This document shows, piece by piece, positions 36,380 through 48,155 of a DNA stretch of 64,000 bases. A program made the translations under genes and the position numbers. The notes under the pieces were generated by a model that was not told the origin of the DNA, made no database searches, and saw only the letters and a program-made list of their open reading frames with translations. The DNA comes from Isoetes taiwanensis (Eukaryota > Streptophyta > Lycopodiopsida > Isoetales > Isoetaceae), in assembly GCA_021234155.1 (NCBI GenBank), contig JAJEKV010000041.1:11666689-11730688 (forward strand). The letters run 5' to 3'. Position 1 is the stretch's first letter. The number at the start of each line of letters is the position of its first letter.

Positions 36380-38490
36380 TAACATATATATGTTCTTATG
36401 TTTGTCGCGCTTATCCGACCGTCCGTTCGAGATCTATGGTTCACGTGGCTCGGGGGTGTATCCTACGGCTCAGATGGCTTGGGAGTTTCTATATAGATTC
36501 TATATAGACGATCCTACGGTCCAGGTTGATTTGATTCTGACCGTCGGTCCAATATCCTACGACTCACGTGGCTTTGAGACATCTCCGATGGTCTAGGTTA
36601 ATCTGATCCTGATCGTTGATCCGAGATCGTACGACTCGTGTTGCTTGAGGACATATCCTACGATGCACATGGCTTGGGAATTATATGTAATCGATCCCAA
36701 GGTTCAGATGGTTCTTGATCATGATCATTGATCCGAGATCCAATTATATGTAATCGGTCCTACGGTCCAAATGGTTCTTGATCCTGGTTTGTCGATCCGA
36801 GATCCTATGGCTCACGTTGCTTGGGCACATATCCTATGGTGCACATGTCTTTGGGAATTGTATGTAATCAATCCTACGGTCCAGATGGTTCTTGATCCTG
36901 ATCGTATCCGAGATTCTATAACTCACATTACTTGGGGACATATTATATCTTAACACATATATATGTTCTCATGTTTGGCGCAGTTATCCGACCGTCTGTT
37001 CGAGATCCTATGGTTCACGTGGCTGGGGGACGTATCCTACGGCTCAGATGACTTGGGAGTTTCTATATAGATCCTATATAGACGATCCTACGGTCCAGGT
37101 TGATTTGATCCTGACCGTCGGTCCAAGATCCTACAACTCACGTGGCTTTGGGACATATCCTATGATCCAGATGGCTTGGGAGTTTTTATATAGATTCTAT
37201 ATAGATGGTCCGACGCTCTAGGTTGATCTGATCCTGATCGTTGATCCGAGATCCTACGGCCCACGTTATATCCTACGGTGCACATGGCTTTGAGACTTAC
37301 ATGTAATAAATTCGACGGTCCAGTTTGTTCGTGATCTTGATCGTCGATCCAAGGTCCCAGGGCTCATGTTGCTTTAGATTTTTGCCACGTGGGACGATCT
37401 CGACCCTTGATTGGGTCCAAGATCCTACAACTCGCGTTAAATGCTCGGCCCATATTATATCTTAACATATATATGTTCTCATGTTTGTCGCAGTTATCTG
37501 ACCGTCTGTTCGAGATCCTATGGTTCACGTAGCTCGGGGACGTATCCTACGGCTCAGATGACTTGGGAGTTTCTATATAGATCCTATATAGACGATCCTA
37601 CGGTCCAGGTTGATTTGATCCTGACCGTCGGTCCCAGATCCTACAACTCACGTGGCTTTGGGACATAGCTATGACCCAGATGGCTTAGGAGTTTTTATAT
37701 AGATTCTATATAGACGACCCGACGGTCTAGGTTGATCTGATCCTGATCGTTGATCCGAGATGCTACGGCTCACATTGCTTGAGGACATATCCTACGGTGC
37801 ACATGGCTTTGAGAATTACATATAATAGATTCGACGGTCCAGACTGTTCTTGATCTTGATCGTCGATCCAAGGTCCCAGGGCTCATGTTGCTTTAGATTT
37901 TTGCCACGTGGGACGATCTCGACCCTTGATTGGGTCCAAGATCCTACAACTCGCGTTAAATGCTCGGCCCATATTATATCTTAACATATATATGTTCTCA
38001 TGTTTGTCGCAGTTATCTGACCGTCTGTTCGAGATCCTATGGTTCACGTAGCTCGGGGACGTATCCTACGGCTCAGATGACTTGGGAGTTTCTATATAGA
38101 TCCTATATAGACGATCCTACGGTCCAGGTTGATTTGATCCTGACCGTCGGTCCCAGATCCTACAACTCACGTGGCTTTGGGACATAGCTATGACCCAGAT
38201 GGCTTAGGAGTTTTTATATAGATTCTATATAGACGACCCGACGGTCTAGGTTGATCTGATCCTGATCGTTGATCCGAGATGCTACGGCTCACATTGCTTG
38301 AGGACATATCCTACGGTGCACATGGCTTTGAGAATTACATATAATAGATTTGACGGTCCAGACTGTTCTTGATCTTGATCGTCGATCCAAGGTCCCAGGG
38401 CTCATGTTGCTTTAGATTTTTGCCACGTGGAACGATCTCGACCCTTGATTGAATCCAAGATCCTACAACTCACGTTGAATGCTCGGCCCA
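36380..38490 (-). repeat. CCGTAGG-type tandem block with ~519 bp higher-order units
   Basis: Four related units start near 36380, 36945, 37456 and 37975. The last two (37441-37959 and 37960-38478) are almost identical with a 519 bp period, a recent duplication. Each contains short sub-repeats around GATCCTACGGTCCAGGTTGA, TATATAGA palindromes and CACGTGG words. The identical small open frames at 37441-37668 and 37960-38187 are by-products. Confidence 0.9.
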
Positions 38491-38516
38491 TTAGGAGAGG
38501 CTTTAAAAATTTTATG

Positions 38517-38588
38517 TTGTTTAGGGAATTTGAACCCTGGTCATTGCTCCCCCCAAACCCCACATTCTAACTACTAAACCAAGCATTC
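38517..38588 (-). repeat. tRNA-Glu-like segment in copy A
   Basis: Minus strand: TGGTTTAGTAGTTAGAATG (box A) and AGGGTTCAAATTCCC (box B). It is homologous to 42837-42905 and 48156-48225 but more diverged. The acceptor arms do not pair, so this is not a functional tRNA gene. Confidence 0.7.
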
Positions 38589-38599
38589 ATACATTAATT

Positions 38600-41500
38600 A
38601 TTTATTTAAAATATTTAAGGTAATTATTTAATTAAGATAAAATAGAGTATAATGTTCTAGAGAGTTCTAGATTGTTCTGGAAGGCTCTAGAATGTAAGAG
38701 GATCTAGGTCTAAGGAAATTCTTCTAGAAAGTCCCAAAATCTTGTAAAGAGTTCTAGAATGAAAAAGAATCTAAGGGAAACTCTCCAGAAAGTTCCAAAT
38801 TGTTCTAGTAAGTTCTAGAATGTTTTAAAATGTAAAAGAATCTACGAATGTAAGGAATCTAAGGAAATACATTCAGAAAGTTCTAGGATGTTCTGAAAGT
38901 TTCAGAATGATTTCGAAAGTCCTAGAATGTTCTAGAAGGTTCTAGAATGTAAAAGAATCTAAGAGAATCTAAAGGAATCTAAGAAAATCTCATAAAAATG
39001 TAAGGACATCTAAGAAAATATTTATAAGTCTAAGGGAATCTCTTAAAATCTAGGGGAATCTAAAGGAATCTTGATGAAGTCTTAGAGTATCTAGGGGAAT
39101 CTTCATAGAGTCTATTTGAATCTGATACGCTTTAAGGGAAAAGCTTAAAGACGTGACTACTTTGATCCACAATTATATAGACAAGATAAGAAGAAGACAG
39201 TCTTTGATAAGAACAATCAACTTAGTTTCCGCAACCAGTCATCTAGGTTTCCACAACCAATGGATTTGGGCATCCAGTTCACCACCCAACCGGATCCAGA
39301 ACAATAACTAAGGCAATTTCCAAGGGAAATAGTGAAAGGAATTGAGTAGCAGCCTATTATCCCTTCAGCCTGCTATCAATCCGATCTTACAATCACAATG
39401 GGTTCAGTTAGGCTCAATCCCACCACCAAAGAGTAGAACTCGATCATAATCTCAAGCTTATCAAGAAGGCCAGATATCCCTGCTGGACCAGAAGCCTGAG
39501 AACAGAGCAGTCCCAGATGCCCTGCTTATAACATCCACGGCTCAATCACAGGAAAACAGGTCGGATTTGGTAAAAGCAGCCAATATCCGGATTGCTGGTG
39601 CCAGAACCAAGAGCAGTTGCTATCTCTTCCTGTCGGATCTGTGCCAGTGGCCGAAAACCCAGTCCACGATTCCTCTGCTTCCCTAAACAGGCCGATCTCT
39701 GCAGTTATAGCCCAATCGGGCCTTTTGCTCAGAGAAAGGGTCGCTGCCATGCTATTTTCGTCCTCTCCCGATCCACCCTTTTTGTTACAGAAATAGCTGC
39801 TCCTGCTATTTCGATCTCCAGAAATCGTTCCCTGCTATTCGGTCGTTTCCCCGTTTCCCCTTTTTGTATGAAAATAGTTGCATGTGCCTATTTCGATATT
39901 GGCCTTAGGATATTTCCTTTTCCTTTAAAAATATCTCCCTTATCTTTTGATAATGGTTATTGATATACCTTACCCCATGATATCTTATAACCATTGACTT
40001 TCAAAAATGCCCCATTGCCTTAACCATTGTTTTCCAACACCCCATTGCCTTAGTTCTTTTCTTCCCTGGACCACTCCCCCTAGCATGCCCCCATATCAGA
40101 ATCTCATATAATGTAAGGCAACCTAGGGCAATCTCATAAAATCTAAGGGAATCGAAAGGAATTTAAGGGAATCTTCATAAATTCTTACAGAACCCAGGGG
40201 AATCTTAGTTCTAAGAAGTTCTAAAATATTCTCGAATGTTCTAGAAATTGTAAATAGTCATACATAAACACCTAAAAAAAGAAAGCTCTTTTTTTTTAAA
40301 TTTGTGAAAGTCAGACGCGAATGCTCTATAATCGTTTACATAGTTTTATAAAGTTTTCTAATGTTCTAGATATGCATGAGAGCCAAAATAAAATATTTTG
40401 GAATGTTGTAGTATGTTCCAGATGCTTATGGTAAGCACCTCAATATAAAAATAGAGATTTTTTTTTGAAACTTTGCAAAGAACCAAAATAGAATGTTCTA
40501 AAATGTTTTACATGCTCGAGGGTACGCACCTCAATCTATAAATAGAAACTTTTTTTTATTGAGGTGTTCTAGGATGTTCCAGAAAGTTTTATAATGGTCT
40601 AAATAGTTTTAGAATATTTTACTAGAAAGTTTTTTTGAAAGCATGCAAACAAACAGAATGTTTTTGAATATTATAGAAGATTCTAGAATGTTCTAGAGAC
40701 CTGAAGCTCAAAGTAGAAAATTTTCAACAGTATCTTCTAGAATGTTGTAGACACAAGTGTGCAAGCACCACATGCCTAAAGTAACAACATGAGTAAGCAT
40801 CTCAGGACCAAAATAGAAAGTTTAAACTCTAATTCTCGATAATATTCTAAAACATGTGCCGGTATGAAATTGCATCATAGAAACATAGTAAACTAAAATA
40901 AAAGTTGTAAAAACTTCTAGAATAATCCAGAAAGTTGTAAAGTGAAAAAGTTGTAGAAAGTAAGGGAATCTTACGAGGGCAATCTCATAAAACATAAGGG
41001 AATCTATACAAATCTAAAGAAACGTGATTCTAGAGTTCTAGAATGTTCTAAAAAACATTCTAGAAAGTAAGGAATCTCACAAAATCTAAGGGAATCTTAT
41101 AAAATATAAGGCAACCTATGAAAATCTAAAAAAAAACTTCATGAAGCATTGGAGCATCTAAAGAAATCTCACAACATCTAAACAATCTAAGGAATTCTCA
41201 TAAAATCTAATGGAATCCTGGACAACCTAGGGAAATCTTCATAGAACCTAAGGGCATCGCATGAATCTAAAGCAATCTCGTAAAATCTAGGCAAAGCTAA
41301 TGGAATCTACAGGAATCTCATAGAATTTGAGGGGAATCTAAGGGAATCTTCATAATATCATAAACAATCTAGGGAAAACTTGATAGAATTTAAGAGAAAC
41401 TCATAGAATCTAAGGAAATCTAAGGGGATCTCATAAAATCTAAGAGAATCTTGTAAAATTTAAGGGAATCTAGGGAGAAAATAGAAAGTTTTTGAAGCTT

Positions 41501-41944
41501 TGCAAGTAGTAAAATAATAATGTTATAGAATGTTCTAGATGCTCATGAGCAAATACCTCAGTCTAATTTTTTAAATAAAATGATATAAGATGTCCTAAAA
41601 GCATTTCAATCTAAAAGTAAAAACTTTTTTAGAAATGTTACAAAAAAACCAAAATAGAATATTCTACATGCTCATAGATAAGCACCTCATTCTAAAAGTA
41701 GAAGGTTTTCTTGACTGGGGTGTTCTAGAATGGTGTAAAAGGTCCTAGATAGTTGTGGAAAGTTCTATAATGCTCTAGATAGTTCTAGAATATTCTAGAC
41801 AGATGTGGGTAAGCGCCTCAATCTAAATCGAAAGTTTTTTTGAAATTTTGCAAAGAGCCATGATGGAATGTTCTAAAATATTTCAGAATAAAAGTGTAAA
41901 ACATAAATTAGACAAAGAGAATGTTCTAAACATTGTACTACCCT
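38600..41944. repeat. TTCTAGAA / GAATCT repeat block with HSE-like arrays
   Basis: Long block of short repeats. In several places GAA and TTC alternate at exact 5 bp steps, the pattern of heat-shock elements: 38925-38947 has five perfect units, and 38655-38692 has eight positions of which five are perfect. Further short runs occur near 40674 and 41040. A solo LTR interrupts the block. No gene is present. Confidence 0.8.
39123..40098. mobile_element. Solo LTR (976 bp) with 5 bp target duplication
   Basis: Starts TGATACGCTTTAAGGG and ends CCATATCA, with inverted TGATA/TATCA ends. Direct GAATC flanks lie at 39118-39122 and 40099-40103. The inside is unlike the surrounding repeats. No internal coding region or second LTR is present, so it is read as a solo LTR. 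GAATC is also the local repeat word, which weakens the duplication slightly. Confidence 0.75.
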
Positions 41945-42053
41945 GAACTTGCGCCTTAGGAACATGCACTGTAGGACGTGCTAGATTTCTTGTATATAGA
42001 TATATACAAGAAATTTAATGCGTCCTACGGTGCATGTTCCTATGTGCAAGTTC
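41945..42053. repeat. Head-to-head junction palindrome of copies A and B
   Basis: Arms 41945-41998 and 42001-42053 are inverted repeats (GAACTTGC...AGGAACATGCAC / GTGCATGTTCCTA...GCAAGTTC) around a TATATAGATATATA centre. This marks the shared terminus of the composite repeat in opposite orientations. Confidence 0.85.
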
Positions 42054-42682
42054 TTGTAAAAGAATCTCTTGAGAATACTCTAAATTCATAGATTCTCTAA
42101 GATTCTACCAAGGTTCTCATAGAGGGTTCGTGAGCATTTCTCTAAATTTTATAAGATTCCCTCTAGATTCCATTAGATTTCTCTAGATTCTCCAAGATTT
42201 TATGAAGATTCCCTTAGATTCTCTTAGATTCATTTAGGTTTTATGAGATTGCCCTAGGTTCCGTTACATTACATGAGATTCAAAGAGATTCTATAAAGAT
42301 TCCCTTAGATACTCTAAGATTTCATCAACATTTTCTTAGATTCCCTTAAATTTTATAAAGATTCCTTTAGATTCCCCAAATTTTAAGAGATTCCCTTAGG
42401 CTTGTAAATATTTTCCTAGATTCTCTTATATTTTATAGGATTTTCTTACATTTTATTAGATTCTTCTGGATTCCTTTACATTCTAGAAATTTTTAGAACA
42501 TTCTAAGATTTTTTAGAATATTCTGAGACTTTCAATATATTCTAGAACTTTCTGGAAGTATTTCCCTAGATTTCCTTACATTCCCATAGATTCCCCTACA
42601 TTTTAGAACATTCTAAAACTTATTAGAACAATTTGGAACTTTCTGGAAGAATTTTCTTAGATCCCCCCTAGATTCTCTTATG

Positions 42683-42750
42683 TTCTAGAAGTTTCTAAAA
42701 GATTCTAGAACTTTCTAGAGCCTTCCAGAACATTCCAGAACCTTCTTGAA
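42683..42750. promoter_or_regulatory. Heat-shock-element-like array (14 phased units)
   Basis: TTC and GAA alternate at exact 5 bp spacing from TTC at 42683 to GAA at 42748-42750. Twelve of fourteen positions are perfect; the exceptions are AAA at 42698 and GAG at 42718. Three such units suffice for HSF binding in general. Function here is inference. Confidence 0.65.
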
Positions 42751-42836
42751 CTAGCTAGAATGTTATAGGCTATTTTATCTTAATGGCAATATTACCCTTA
42801 TGTATATTTGAAACATAAATTATTTATGAAATTAAT

Positions 42837-42905
42837 GCTTGGTCTAGTGGGTAGAATGGGGGGCTGGGGGGTCAATGGCCAGGGTTCGAATCCCCCACAC
42901 AACAT
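42837..42905 (+). repeat. tRNA-Glu-like segment in copy B
   Basis: Box A TTGGTCTAGTGGGTAGAATG and box B GGGTTCGAATCCC resemble tRNA-Glu. A G-rich run replaces the anticodon arm and the acceptor ends do not pair. It may still bind TFIIIC. Confidence 0.7.
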
Positions 42906-43409
42906 AAAAATTTTAAAAGCCTTTCCCTAAGGGATGAGCATTCAACTTGAGCCGTAGGATCTTGGATCCGATCAAGGGTCGAGATCTCACGCAATATGAG
43001 CCATAGGATCTATTACATATAATTCCCAAAGTCATGTGCACCGTAGGATATGTGCCAAGCCACGTGGGCCGTAAGATCCTAGATCGACGATTAGGATCAA
43101 GAAGAACCTGGACCGTAGGATCGATTGCATATAATTCCCAAAGCCATGTGCACCGTAGGATGTGTGCCAAAGCAACGCGAGCCGTAGGATCTCGGACCGA
43201 CGATCAGGATCAAATCAACCTGGACCGTAGGATCGCTTACATATAATCTGATACAAACTCCCAAGCCATCTGAGCCGTACGATACGTCTCAAAGCCACGT
43301 GAGCCATAGGATCTCAGATCAACGGTCGGATTGAGTACGACAAACATAAGAACATATATATGTTATGATATACTAGAAAAAGTGCCCAGCGTCGCTGGGC
43401 TTTTTGTTA

Positions 43410-45250
43410 GGATTAAATTTAAGCGTTAATATGTTATGGTTGAGAACGTCTACTTGGGCATATATAGTTTGAATATAGTTTAGTAATAATTCTTAAATGC
43501 GTTGTGAGAAACTGTTGCGCAATGAATGTGAATAACTACCTACCATACAATGAGTTTCTATAGCTATCTTCATGTTTGCAACCTCTGTGCTACTCGATTG
43601 TTACAATTTCATTTGTTCCAATTTCATTATCGTTTTAGCACCCTTGTACGTGAGCGAGCTCTTTCTAAAACCACTGTCATTAAACTCTAGGTTTCTCACA
43701 TGCAATGGATCCTTACAAATGTTTTGTTGGATGATGTTGCATTGATGGAATAAGGATTATGTTAAAATAAAGAATCTGAACATGTGTATACCAGTAATGC
43801 CTAACAATGGGGCATAATAAAAAGAACTTTAGTGGGCACTTGGATACTTGGGCCCCTTGACCGGTGTTGGCTAACACCAGTACTTCAGAATACTCTTGGC
43901 CTCCATAAATGCAAAATATGCAAATAGTTAAAATTACTCCATGAATGCAAAATAAGCAATGCTTAAGGGCTCTCACCTGGTTATTTCAGGAACCCAAGAT
44001 TTTAGTACATTCCTTATCATATTCACTTACGAAGTGCGGAAGTGTTATAACTGGGCCTGGGCCAAGTGTGGTGTGCATACACCCAATCCATACTGATTAT
44101 AAGAATCATCTTCCAAACCGTTTCAAAAATTGTATGGGCTAAATCGCTGAATTCATTGTTTTATAGCAGTAAAACAAATACACAGCAGACTCTGCACTTT
44201 GTAACCCTTCCTTACTAAATATAGTAGGACTTCCACTCAGAATGGCCAAGGCATTAGAGGAAATTTGAGATCTCATTTCATCCCCATAAGAATCCTCCAA
44301 TGGAATGGCTACCCTCTATTAACTGCAATTAATGCAGCACCAACAACTTCATTGTTGTTGTTTTTCCCCCATAACTTTTGATCCACTTGTCAAAATGTTG
44401 CGGCGTTTGTTGCATTAGATGCGGAATGAAAAGATCTTTCCAATGATATATGGTTATGATGTATTTCCATATGGTCATATGCGTTAACCTTAAAAAAATA
44501 TGATTTTTTGCTTATTTCTTATACATTTATATCGTAAAAGATGTATGAATGGGTTATCACTAGATAGATCTTGTGAAGACGAACCCATTGCTATAAAAAG
44601 TTTTTAAATCGGAGTTCTGGATCAAAAGTTATAATAAAAAATGATACTGAAGTTAGTTGGTATTTTGCATTAATTCAAGCCGCCACATATCTTTGGAATG
44701 AGATATCTTTGAGCTCTTCTCCTATTGGACAGTTTAAAAAGCTGACATGGCATTTTAAGCATCCCTTAATGGGACAAAATGTGATCTCATTTTTCCTCTA
44801 ATGTTGTGGTTGGCCAAAACCTGCATTTAATAAGAAAGAAATGAAAAAAGTAAAGAAAGTACTTGCTCTACGCCTTTAAATACCTTCGTCTGCTGGCTAA
44901 TTCAGCATAATACAAATCTTTGCAAGGTCACCATATCTTTATGATATTATATCATGATCCATAACAGATCGAGAAATTTGTAGAAGTGAGACTTGTTAAC
45001 AACTCCATTGCACACCCATAAAGCAGATGTTTGAACTTTGGATATGTCCGTTTGGACTTTGAATACATTTGTGTGCGCAGCAAAACCACCAGCTCCTGGT
45101 CCGAAACATCAAGGGATTAAAAAATTTCAAATTCCTGCTACAGAAAATCCTCTGGCTCCATTGTAAAGAAAACAAATAAAGTAAACAAAGCGCAGGAATG
45201 GTACCTTACGGAGAAACATAAAATGAAGCAGGTTTAAAAGCTCCAGGCGC
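43410..45250. other. Helitron interior, 3' half, no gene recognised
   Basis: AT-rich sequence with short frames only. Other captured fragments may be here but none is recognisable by eye. Confidence 0.4.
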
Positions 45251-45288
45251 ATACAATGCATAAGAGTGCAATAGAAGAAGAAAGGAAC

Positions 45289-46366
45289 CTGAATGCCTGC
45301 ATGGCTACAAAGATAGAAATCAAATTCCGTCGGATGACAAATCTTTGTATCAACAACAGTTCCTGTAATAACTTATATATCAGCCATCAGACTTGCAAGG
45401 ATGTATGCTTTCCAAACAGAAAAACTAATAAGTCACCTGGTAAAATGTTCCCACTTCGGTCTCTTAAGTTCCTGTCACGATGATTGCTAGCAAATAGTCT
45501 TGTATGATGGCGTTTTTGTACCACCACCAATGTCAGAGTGGGTTTATAATCCTCATGCAGATCTTTGCATGCCTGGCAGTAACACAAACAGAAAAGGTGG
45601 ATGTACATTATATGCGGGGAGCAAATCTGGGAATGCGGTGCATACCTTCTTAATGGCCTCCTTCTCATGCCACGAACTTGTTGGAATTGGCCCTCGAAAA
45701 CACCATCTCACGAAAGACGATTGCACTTGTAAATCCTCATGGTAAAAATAAGAAACAAGACAATAATAAAAGTCAACACAGTAAAAAATAATACGCCCCG
45801 GTTGCGTCCTTGTGGCTGCCTTTAAACAAAGATTAAAAGTTCCCTGCGGTTCCCATAAACTTAATTGACATGTTCCTTTCATATCGTCTGGCTACCAAAG
45901 ATGGTGAAAAACACATACTTAACCATGTCGACAAGGTTTTCAATTATTTCTTTCCGATGACCACAGGATTGGACAAGGCGGGCATACTTGCTAATTTCCG
46001 GCCAAATCACGGGATCCTACTACAGGAATGAAGGTTTGTTATAAGTACATGACAACTTAGATAAAGTCACTTAGAAAAAGTAAAGCAATCCCTGCATAAC
46101 TAATTTTACTCATCGCCGCAATTGATGGAGACGAATCCTCTCAGGGATGAGGATGGTAACATCGGCGCCAAACAATATTGTTGGCTTATCAAGAACCATG
46201 GGCGGCGTGATAGAGCGGCATCCATAAGTACGATATTTCTACCACCAACCTGGGAATGCACGCATTACTTCCGCAGCATCACCATGCATAGCGGATTACA
46301 CTCATAAGCTACAAGTTCATAGCTTGACATTGATCTTCAGTGCAACGTTTGCAAGGTATTGGGGAC
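45289..46366 (-). pseudogene. AGO: Argonaute PIWI-domain fragment, seven exons, inside Helitron
   Basis: Exon pieces on the minus strand: 46366-46323 (QYLANVALKINVK), 46249-46110 (VGGRNIVLMDA, then FGADVT and EDSSPSIAA), 46019-45919 (PEISKYARLVQSCGHRKEII), 45885-45781 (QPGRIIFY), 45708-45646 ([16 protein letters not shown]), 45572-45437 ([27 protein letters not shown]) and 45362-45289 ([20 protein letters not shown]). This is the order of an AGO1/AGO5-type PIWI domain, with introns still present, so it was taken as genomic DNA. Catalytic-region residues are visible, but 1-base indels, a stop in the HPHPGE region and damaged splice sites show decay. The N-terminal, PAZ and final PIWI parts are absent. 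Confidence 0.9.
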
Positions 46367-46399
46367 TGCATCTCCTAATATTTTTAAGTGAACGAACCA

Positions 46400-47310
46400 T
46401 CCACTCTCAGCACCTACAAGACAGAAAGTTGTTATTGGCATTTTTCATAGAAGCAACTTCATAATGTATACCTTGAAGCACGTCCAAATCAAACATGGAG
46501 GAAAGGGATGCAATGATGCGAATGCAGAGAGAAAGAAAACTACCCTATCAGAAAAGACATAATGGAGAGATGAAGCAAGAAGAACCATTTCTCGAGTGCC
46601 TTATGTCAATTCCCATGCTTTACCGACTGCCATAAGTGCTTTCTGCAGTTGGAAGATCAAGCCATAAGTTTTGCAACTATCATTGCTCCCATCTATGCTC
46701 CCGTCTATGCACCTGCAACGAAGAGAAGTTATAAGGAGAAGAAAGAATGCATGCCAAAGGAGCCATGGTGCAGACCTATCGGCCGGGTTACCCGGACAAA
46801 AAGTCCGGCGACCTTTGCCGATTACGCCGATTCCATTCCTTTGCCCCTTTGTCTTTGGCGATCCTACTAAGCTTGAAGATCTTAGCACACAAAAAATATT
46901 TACTTTTTTGGCAAAACAAAATGGAAAGAAGAACATTTACCTGCTTATAGAACGACATACAGAGAACCATATCAGCCAATTGGATGCAATTGATTTTGAC
47001 GGCATAGCCCAGAGGAAAAAAAAAAATATCTAAAGGAACAACCAAAACCGTCATTGCAGAACTCTGTCGAAAACCCTAAGAACAAATTCCCCGAACGTAA
47101 CACACGATGCCTGCAACGGGCCGGAATGCAATTCCTCAATAACCGCAATGAAAACAATTTTAAAGCATCTCAGCCGTCGATTTAATCTAACGGCCAAGAT
47201 CGCGGAAAGATTATCCCAAAACTCCATAATAAAATAGTCATGATCTGACGGTCCAAAATGAAAGTTGTGGGAAAAGAAATTGACGGCCGAGATGCTCTGC
47301 ACACACTACA
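46400..47310. other. Helitron interior, 5' portion
   Basis: Several overlapping short frames on both strands (46600-47160) with coding-like patches, possibly a second captured fragment. No family is recognised. It includes the leader after the Helitron 5' end. Confidence 0.35.
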
Positions 47311-48012
47311 TTTTGCTTTTATTACTATATATAGATAGATAGATAGATATAGATGCATGTTCCTACGGTGCAAGTTCTTGTCTTGCCCTACATTCTAAAA
47401 AAATCTCTTGAGAATACTCTAAATTCATAGATTCTCTAAGATTCTACCAAGGTTCTCTTAGAGGTTTCGTGGAGATTCCTCCTAATTTTATAAGATTCCC
47501 TCTAGATTCTATTAGATTCTATGAAGATCCTCTTAGATCCCCTTAGATCCTTTTAGATTTATGAGATTGCCCTAGGTTCCCTTACATTATATGAGATTCA
47601 AAGAGATTCTATAAAGATTCCCTTAAATACTCTAAGATTTCATTAACATTTTCTTAGATTCCCTTAGATTTTATGAAGATTCCCTTGGATCCCCCAGATT
47701 TTAAGAGATTCCCTTAGGCTTGTAGATATTTTCCTAGATTCTCTTACATTTTATGAGATTTTCTTAGATTCTGTTAGATTCTCCTGGATTCCTTTACATT
47801 CTAGAACTTTTTAGAACATTCTAAGGCTTTCTGGAACATTCTGAGACTTTCAAGATATCCTAGAACTTTCTGGAAGTATTTCCCTAGATTTCCTTACATT
47901 CCCGTAGATTCCCCTACATTCTAGAACATTCTAAAACTTATTAGAACAATTTGGAACTTTCTGGAAGAATTTTCTTAGATCTTTGCTAGATTCTCTTATG
48001 TTCTAGAAAACT

Positions 48013-48070
48013 TTCTAGAAGATTCTAGAACTTTCTAGAGCCTTCCAGAACATTCTAGAACTTTCTTGAA
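48013..48070. promoter_or_regulatory. Heat-shock-element-like array (12 phased units)
   Basis: TTC/GAA alternate at 5 bp spacing without a gap from 48013 to 48070. Eleven of twelve positions are perfect, the exception being GAG at 48038. It aligns with the array in copy B and lies about 90 bp before the tRNA-like segment. Confidence 0.65.
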
Positions 48071-48155
48071 CTAGCTAGAATATGATAGTCTATTTTATCT
48101 TAATGGAAATATTACCCTTAAGTATATTTGAAACACAAATTATTTATAAAAGTAA

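Larger units (their letters stand above)
36380..41945 (-). repeat. Composite repeat, copy A (inverted)
   Basis: Read on the minus strand, copy A has the same parts as copies B and C: terminal sequence with CCTACGGTGCATGTTCC, a TTCTAGAA / GAATCT block, a tRNA-Glu-like segment, then a block of CCGTAGGATC... repeats ending near CATATATATGTTA. It is longer because both repeat blocks are expanded and a solo LTR is inserted. It meets copy B head-to-head at about 42000. Confidence 0.7.
42054..43372 (+). repeat. Composite repeat, copy B
   Basis: Parts in order: AGATTCCCTTAG-type block (42060-42680), HSE-like array (42683-42750), tRNA-Glu-like segment (42837-42905), CCGTAGG-type block (42945-43330) and a terminal CATATATATGTTATGATATA. 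It matches copy C closely over its whole length. Confidence 0.85.
43373..47335 (-). mobile_element. Non-autonomous Helitron carrying gene fragments
   Basis: The minus-strand 3' end is a perfect GCCCAGCGACGCTGGGC hairpin (43387-43403), a short spacer and CTAG at 43373-43376. The 5' end starts TCTATATATAGTAATAAAAG, TC at 47335, in the usual A|T insertion context. TAGA repeats make the exact 5' base uncertain up to 47353. The body lacks Rep/helicase and carries an Argonaute fragment. It lies between composite copies B and C. Confidence 0.75.

Noticed and set aside
37441-38187. Two identical 75-codon open frames as a gene pair
   Set aside because: They are by-products of the 519 bp satellite duplication, and the translation has no protein-like features.
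38600-42700. CRISPR-like array of short repeats
   Set aside because: Units of 10-13 bp are degenerate with no unique spacers. The genome is eukaryotic.
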